DNA of 64,000 nucleotides from Flaveria trinervia (taxonomy: Eukaryota > Streptophyta > Magnoliopsida > Asterales > Asteraceae). Positions 59,643 through 64,000 of this stretch are shown in pieces. The translations under genes were made by a program, and so were the position numbers. The number at the start of each line of letters is the position of its first letter. Within the stretch, counting starts at the first letter, position 1. The notes under the pieces are model-generated. The model did no database searches. It was not told where the DNA came from and saw only the letters and a list, made by a program, of their open reading frames with translations. The stretch covers positions 41,361,727 through 41,425,726 of the forward strand of contig CM046453.1 in the NCBI GenBank assembly GCA_025506515.1. The letters are read 5' to 3'.

Positions 59643-62600
59643 ATGGCGACCATGAAGCTTAACCAAGACACAACTGTGTTGCCTACCTTACCAAATAACC
59701 CTTCTGGACAAAGTTTGATAATGCCATTGATCTAATGGTCCATTCTCCCTACAAAACGGCCTTCCTTCTAAATCCTACTAATTATGCCGAATCCCTCTAT
59801 CAGTTCTGGACGAACGTCACCCTCATCACTGGGGAGTATAACACCGAGTCTCTCTAGTCGTTCGTTAACAACCGTCAGGTGGTCATCACTCAGGCAATTC
59901 TTCGCCAACCCTACAATTGGATGATGCCACTTTCCCCGCTGGGTATCCAAAGGGCACCACTGATCTATCCTTTGCCCACCATGGATACCAGGGTAACCTC
60001 AGCGCCTCTACCATCCTGAAGAGGCATTTCCATGATGCAGAACACCTTATTTTTCATATGGTGAATGTATGCTTAGCTCATAAGACTTCTTCTTGGATCA
60101 AATGTCGACCAGGTGGCAGCAGGTATTATTCTCTATCCTTGAGCAACAAAACTTAAATTTTTCTGAATAATATTTCTTGAACTTAAGGATATGGCCTCAA
60201 AACCTATTGCTAACCGATGGATATTATATCCTCGGTTCATCATGGCCATTATAGAGAACCAGCTGAAAGCTGAGGGACTTGTTGGCCTTGGAGTCCCTGC
60301 CATGGCTGTATTGCCTGAGGTATACTCCAGGCACAACTCAGACCAATCACTCAAACAGGCTGCCAAGCTGCGAAAACCCACGCAGCTGGAACCCACAGCC
60401 ACCACCTCCAAATCCAAAGTCCCCACCAAACCCAAATCCAAAAAGCCAAAAAAGGCTACTCAGGGAGATGAGTCCCCTGAGGATGCCCCTGTACCACAAA
60501 CACACGACACACATACTGGTTTTAACCCCCCAGTTATGTCAAAGACTCAACCTGCCAAAGCCGCATAGGTTTACTCTCAACAGGATCCTATTGTAACCAA
60601 TATTGGGGATCCCACAATGCTGGAACCTATCTCAATTGAGAGGGTTACCATTGAAGCGCACCACTCACCCCGGGTGCAATTTGCTTCTACCCAATCTCCA
60701 CATGCAACCGCCCCTCCAAGTCCTACCTTATTGTTGCACAAGTGCTGAGTCAGTTGCACTCCTCACCCCTTCCCAGGAAATTGGAACTTATGGTGAGGCT
60801 GCCACTTCTCCTGCTTCAGCATATGATCAGGATGAAGTTGGAAACATCATAAGACCTCACCAGAGGCAACTGCTGATGAAGGACATAGTCCTGAGGCAGG
60901 AAGTTCCTAGTACCAAGACCAAGGGGCACATGCTACTACTGATCTACACTCAGAGCATGTTCATCCTGATTCTATCAGGAGGTCAGGTGATTCAGTAAAC
61001 ACTGATGATGACCTGGGCTTCTTTTATGATGTTTTAGCCCAAAACACCATCCTCGAGGATGAGGTGAGCCGACTCAAAGAGCTGCTTGCCAAAATTTCTC
61101 AGGATCAAAGACCATCTACCCCTTAAACCCCATAGATGGCACCTTCCACAGAACCCCCCTGAGCAAATAGCTGCTATCTTTCAAAATTCCTTACCTCTCA
61201 TCACACCAATTATCACTGATATAGTGATTAAAATCCTTGATGAGAGGCTTCTCTCAGTTATACAACCCTTGATAGAGGATGTTGTGAGCAAAAGGCTTTC
61301 TCAAAATCAAACCCTTGCAACCAATGCAACCAAAAAAGGGGAGATTTAGTCAGTGAAAGCAAAACGAAAGAGGATTGCAGATAGGAAAGAGACTGAGAAG
61401 GAGAAGGAGAAAGAAGCTGACATTGAGAAAGTGACTGAAAGTACTAAAGACTTTCATGTCACATATAAGAAAAGGAAGAATGAAAAGGAGACTGACTTGG
61501 AGACAATGGTGAAGGAGGCTAATGCCAAACATAGCTGATCAATGGATAACATCATTGATCAGTTGTTTAGGCAAGGTCATGACACTAAAAAACTTGACTC
61601 AGAAATAAGAAGATTGGAGATTGAAGAAATCCAAGCTAGATGGGCAAGTTATGATGTGTTGGAAAGGGAAAGGCTGGAAATCATGATCAGGTTCATAGCC
61701 AAGTATCTCGGTGATCATTGATTGAAATCAAGGCATGGTCCAGGGACAACATCTTGGCAATAACTACCAAGATCTATTCGTTTGAAGTATATACCAAAGG
61801 ATTGGTTATTGAAGCCTTAAATGAAGCTGGTGCTGGGAGCAGGACTGAACTAGTCAAGCAATCTAAAGCCGCACTCACATCCAAAATGCTAGAACAGCCT
61901 GCAAAATTCCCACACTAAAACCACCACAACCACAACCCACCAAACCAATTCCCTTACCCTCAAAACCAATAGCCGATGATGTACCCCATAAGAGGAAGAG
62001 AAGGGTACTGAGGGTAGAAGAAGATGAAGAAGATAATGATGAAGATGAAGATAGGCTGCCAATCTTAGCTATTATACAGTTGCCTAAGGCCACAAGTCAC
62101 CCTCCAACAGTTATTCCTGAATCTCAAAGGCAAACTGTGAAAGTGAAGTTAGAAAAAGAAGAGCTTCACAAACAACATGATGAGGAACTGTTGAGAAGAG
62201 TTGACAAAGCATATGCTGCCACATCTTCAATCATCAACATGAAGAAGCATGCTCTCAGGTTATACACTCTCAAACATACCTTCAATATCAAAAGGAGAGA
62301 GTGAGGATTTGGCTTGATCCCAGGGTGTCTCATAGGATTCAAAAGAAAAACATTCCACAGAGATACATTGGCCAAGTAAAGAAGATTGTAGATGAAGTGA
62401 TCTCACTAGTCTTTGTAGTATCACCTTGGGAAATCCTACATGACTTCAAGAAAGCCCATAAAGGTAAACTGACCCCACAAAAGATGCTGGAAAATAAAAT
62501 GGTGAAAAAGGGGTTTGTGTATAGGAGGCTTGAGGAAGTTAGAAAGAATGAGCTCCAGTTGTTCTTAGAGGGTAATTACCCAGATGAATTTGCTTGTAGA

Positions 62601-62771
62601 GTAATAACAACTGTGGAACTCAAAAATGGGAAGCAAGTCAAATACCTATCTGAGTATTATGGGCCAGAATCACTTTTTGAAGGAGGAGCAGAAGAGCTTA
62701 CCATGGAGGAACAAGTAACCTTCCTTGAGGCCTATACAAGGGAGTCATACAGACTCAAAGTTGGGAAGTAG
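59643..62771 (+). pseudogene. ORF3 of element VII
   Basis: Starts MATMKLN. The N-terminal region is broken by several frameshifts (59690-60180). FSILEQQNLNFSE (60139), WILYPRFIMAIIENQLKAEG (60218), VYSRHNSDQSLKQAAKLRKP, Pro/Lys linker, basic coiled KETEKEKEKEADIEK (61387), DQLFRQGHDTKKLDSEIRRL, IYSFEVYTKGLVIEALNEAG, acidic RVEEDEEDNDEDED (62012), LDPRVSHRIQKKNIPQR, YLSEYYGPESLFEGGAEELT (62643), end ESYRLKVGK at 62771. About 1,040 codons originally. Several stops (for example near 60567 and 61918) kill it. It has no membrane segment, so an envelope role is unlikely. Function unknown. Confidence 0.78.
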
Positions 62772-62990
62772 ATATCATGGATGGGGTAACAGCTCTGTGT
62801 CCAGTTCCCCAAGACAGAGTTCCCATTCATCCTTTGCCAAACAGATCATTGAGACTTCTTCCCAGGCCTGTGCTTACAACGGTCACTTCTGAGCTGATCT
62901 CGAAGACAAAAAGACCAATCTTTCTGCCATAATAAGTGGGACATCTTCAATAAGTTTAGAGGTTTTGGCTGCATTGGTTCAGGGGGAGTT
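62772..62990 (+). other. 3' untranslated region and polypurine tract of element VII
   Basis: 219 bp, ending GGTTCAGGGGGAGTT directly before the LTR. It resembles the same region of I and VI. Confidence 0.75.
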
Positions 62991-63863
62991 TGTTGGACCA
63001 AAAGAACCAATGAGCCTGATCAGAAAAACCTCTAAGTCCCACAGACATCACAACAACTGCTGAAGACTTGATCAGCTGTTTGACAAAGTTGAAGAGCAAC
63101 AACTGAAGAACAAAGTACTAAAGACTTCAACAGCTGAAGACCAAAGTCTGAAGATCAACAGCTGAAGACTAAAGTACTAAAGACTTCAAAAGCTGAAGAC
63201 TAAAGTACTGAAGACTTCAACAGCTGAAGACCAAAGTCTGAAGATCAACAGCTGAAGACTAAAGTACTGAAGATCAACAGCCGAAGTACAAAGACTGAAG
63301 ACAACAGCTGAAGACATCAGCTGATGACAACAGCTGAAGTTCAAGTACAAGTACTGAAGCCTTTAGAGTTTGTTACAACAGCTGAAGAAGCATTCTTCAG
63401 TTGTTGTGATGGTTTCCTTTCAGTAGTTTTCTTTTCTATTTCAGTACTTGTAAAACGACTGAAGAGCATGTTCTTGAGTCGTTGTAGTTTCAGTAGTTTC
63501 TTTTCAGTAGTTGTAGTGATAGTTAACACTTAGTATTTTTGTAAGAAGATGTCAGCTGTTTGACATCTTCAGTAGTTGTGTTAACTATCAGTAGTTTGAA
63601 TAATTCTGTTAGATGTCACTATCAAGTGACATCAGCAGACGTCACATCTCCTATATAAGAGATGTTGACCTAATTGTGCGTGTGACATTCTGTTACCACA
63701 AAAGTGCATATTGAATGAAATATCTTTCGCAAAAATCTCTCTCTCTATAACCGTTTACTCTTATATTGAATATCAATTGTGTTCTTGTGAATTGTCTAAT
63801 TCATTGTTTGATTTCCGCTGCAATACTCTCTAATCAATCAAACGTAGATCACTGATCCTAACA
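62991..63863 (+). repeat. 3' LTR of element VII (also followed by a primer site)
   Basis: 873 bp, nearly identical to 51705-52578. TATATAA 63652-63658 with GACGTCA at 63638-63644. Followed by AA and TGGTATCAGAGC, as expected for a 5' LTR rather than a 3' LTR. Confidence 0.92.
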
Positions 63864-64000
63864 AATGGTATCAGAGCTGGAATTACATCACTTTTCTTTG
63901 AATAAAAGAAAAATGGACTTGATGCATCAGACTAAACATGTTCATCTTCTGGAATTACATCACTTTTCTTTTTAATGCTGTTGACCTCTGACAGATATAA
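63864..64000 (+). other. Second primer binding site and following DNA
   Basis: A perfect TGGTATCAGAGC at 63866-63877 and CTGG follow the LTR, then homology to the element VII leader stops. A 23-bp sequence including GGAATTACATCACTTTTC occurs twice, at 63877-63899 and 63949-63971, the first overlapping the primer site end. The window ends here. Confidence 0.75.

Larger units (their letters stand above)
51705..63863 (+). mobile_element. Element VII: SIRE-like Ty1/copia with gag, pol and ORF3
   Basis: LTRs 51705-52578 and 62991-63863 are nearly identical. All genes of the family are present in order with moderate decay, and RT/RNase H is open for 369 codons. The bases left of the element (GATAA) are not repeated right of the 3' LTR; instead a second primer binding site follows at 63866. 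So the right LTR also acts as the left LTR of further family sequence, or was joined by recombination. Confidence 0.9.

Overview
The window looks like plant nuclear DNA, a eudicot and probably a daisy-family (Asteraceae) genome. That placement is an inference: the extra reading frame called ORF3 below resembles hypothetical proteins I associate with Asteraceae retroelements. I found no host gene, tRNA, rRNA, CRISPR array or bacterial feature. Almost everything is nested LTR-retrotransposon sequence plus one LINE remnant, all decayed by stops, frameshifts and deletions.

Layout. 1-841 and 13313-13884 are two pieces of a minus-strand SIRE-like copia element (II), split by element I. Element I (842-13312, minus, target duplication AGATG) has LTRs, gag, pol and a long third gene, ORF3, between pol and the 3' LTR. 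13885-16510 is the 3' part of a plus-strand copia element (III). 16556-18169 is a minus-strand LINE interrupted by a Tekay/Del-like gypsy element (3' LTR 18170-20321, pol end 20322-20790 and 27606-27672). Inside Tekay sits gypsy element IV (20791-27605, target duplication GAACT), which has gag and protease but no reverse transcriptase or integrase. Tekay is also cut by a pol-less minus-strand element (P1, from 27673), cut in turn by a second (P2, from 30271), which holds a plus-strand copia element V (30975-37768). The single gene of P1/P2 resembles ORF3. 41037-44420 is LTR-like DNA with a 1.48-kb tandem duplication, followed by a further LTR-like block (44421-45291).

45466-51646 is element VI (plus, target duplication GTTTA), a deleted and internally inverted relative of element I. 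51705-63863 is element VII, the most complete family member: LTR, gag, pol, ORF3, LTR. Its right LTR is followed by another primer binding site, so the structure continues or is recombined.

How the parts fit. In the I/VI/VII family, the U3 of the LTR and the roughly 600-bp pol-ORF3 spacer share the same short words (CAGCTG, AGTACT, CAGTAGTT). A TATA box lies about 60-75 bp before the ORF3 start in all three copies, suggesting that ORF3 has its own promoter. ORF3-like genes also occur alone in P1/P2. This pol-independent ORF3 module is the most interesting theme of the window.
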